From contig NZ_ML142849.1 of NCBI RefSeq assembly GCF_004138495.1, positions 433,681 through 440,275 on the forward strand: 6,595 nt of DNA. Reading direction: 5' to 3'. The notes below the pieces were generated by a model that worked only from the letters and a program-made list of their open reading frames with translations, searched no databases and was not told where the DNA came from. Each line of letters begins with the position of its first letter. Positions within the stretch are counted from its first letter, which is position 1. Origin of the DNA: Phytoactinopolyspora endophytica (lineage in GTDB: Bacteria > Actinomycetota > Actinomycetes > Jiangellales > Jiangellaceae). This document shows, in pieces, positions 5,770 to 6,595 of this stretch. The position numbers and the translations under genes are program-made.

Positions 5770-5796
5770 TCACCGCACCATGCGCCCTGCGACGAC

Positions 5797-6595
5797 TCAT
5801 GATGCGGCCTCACGCTTGATGAGCAGGTTGCCGAGCCGGTCGACCTCCGCGCGGAATCCCGGATCGATCGGGACCGTCGAGCCGAACTCCTCGATCACGG
5901 CCGGTCCGGTCACGACGTCTCCAGCTCCGAACGTCTCCCGTGCGTACACGGGCGTGTCCGTCCAGCCGTCGACGTAGACGGGCCTGTGGCCGAAGGGACG
6001 AGCACCCGTCCCCGGCGGCAGCTCGACGATCTCCGGCCGCCGGATCGGGCCCACACCGGTGACCCGCAGGTTCACCCACTCCACCTCCTGGTTCGGGTCG
6101 TCGCGGAAGTCATAGCCGTACAGCCTGCGGTGCTCGGCGTGGAAGCGGTCGGCGACGGCGTCGACGAGTTCCGTGCTGACGCGGCCGTCGGGCACGTCCA
6201 CCCGCACCTCGTAGGCCTGACCGAAGTAGCGCAGGTCGGCTGTGCGCAGGAAACACCGGTTGTCCCGGGCGAATCCCTCGCGCGCCAGGGCGGCATCGGC
6301 CTCGGCCAGCAGGTCATCGAAGATCTTCGTGACGACGGCCGGCTCCAGCACCCGATGCCGCGTGACGGCGGTACGCACGTAGTCGTTGCGGACGTCGACG
6401 GTGAGCAGCCCGTAGGCGGACAGGTTGCCCGGGTTCATCGGCACGAGCACGCCGTCGAGACCCAGGATGTCGGCCAGCCGGCACGCGAGCAACGGCCCCG
6501 ACCCGCCGAACGTCACCAGGGTGAAGTCCCGCACGTCCAGGCCACGGTTCACGGTGACCTGGCGAAGGGCGTTGGCCTGGTTCCACGCCGACACC
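5797..6595 (-). CDS. Hydantoinase A/oxoprolinase family protein (HyuA-like subunit), C-terminal part, 5' end cut by window edge
   Basis: ATP-binding subunit of the hydantoinase/oxoprolinase family, partner of the HyuB-like protein encoded just downstream. About 265 C-terminal residues are present and the frame runs off the right edge. The GTG at 6594 is only the first in-frame start-type codon and is not the true start, since the family is usually near 700 aa. Seen: ANALRQVTVNRG, then DFTLVTFGGSGPLLA, corresponding to the family's FGGAGPLHA nucleotide-site motif, then NPGNLSAYGLLTVDVRNDYVRT, which matches the conserved PGxxSAxGLL segment. The family ending follows, with FHAEHRRLYGYDF, GPAVIEEFGSTVPIDPG and DRLGNLLI. 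It ends at the TGA at 5797-5799, 115 bp before hyuB. Whether the pair is a hydrolase or a ketone carboxylase cannot be decided from this part. Confidence 0.92.
   Translation of the reverse strand, partial: VSAWNQANALRQVTVNRGLDVRDFTLVTFGGSGPLLACRLADILGLDGVLVPMNPGNLSAYGLLTVDVRNDYVRTAVTRHRVLEPAVVTKIFDDLLAEADAALAREGFARDNRCFLRTADLRYFGQAYEVRVDVPDGRVSTELVDAVADRFHAEHRRLYGYDFRDDPNQEVEWVNLRVTGVGPIRRPEIVELPPGTGARPFGHRPVYVDGWTDTPVYARETFGAGDVVTGPAVIEEFGSTVPIDPGFRAEVDRLGNLLIKREAAS

Overview
The window is GC-rich throughout. It has GC-ending codons, GTG and TTG-type starts, tightly packed genes and a Tat-type signal peptide, which together suggest a high-GC actinomycete, possibly of the Pseudonocardiales/Streptomyces type. 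The taxonomic guess rests on composition and gene style only. No RNA gene, insertion sequence, CRISPR array or prophage gene was seen. All genes look like ordinary metabolic or membrane genes; the interest lies in start-site choice, gene order and the regulatory DNA.

Layout. (1) 1-576 (+): the C-terminal part of an M48/HtpX-like membrane zinc metalloprotease, cut by the left edge. (2) 604-2705 (-): a two-gene operon of a class III (CaiB/BaiF) CoA-transferase followed by an AEC-family membrane carrier. The carrier appears to start at a CTG codon that overlaps the transferase stop (CTGA). (3) 2706-2900: a 195-bp divergent regulatory region with an exceptionally strong Shine-Dalgarno for the transferase, two palindromes, a near-perfect CRP-type site (TGTGA-N6-TCACG), three TCACG repeats exactly 10 bp apart, and a -10-like box placed for leaderless transcription of the next gene. 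(4) 2901-3662 (+): a beta-class carbonic anhydrase with a twin-arginine lipoprotein signal. (5) 3663-3764: a convergent gap holding a GC-rich hairpin. (6) 3765-6595 (-): a hydantoinase/oxoprolinase pair, hyuA-like (cut by the right edge) then hyuB-like, with a 115-bp spacer containing two small inverted repeats.

How the genes may fit together (inference). HyuA/HyuB-type proteins form either ATP-dependent cyclic-amide hydrolases (5-oxoprolinase, hydantoinase) or ATP-dependent ketone carboxylases (acetone and acetophenone carboxylases). A CoA-transferase could activate the acid produced and an AEC carrier could move an organic anion, so the minus-strand genes are plausibly a small catabolic module. 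The carbonic anhydrase sits between the two minus-strand blocks on the opposite strand. Its connection could be bicarbonate supply, or coincidence. The substrate cannot be read from the sequence.
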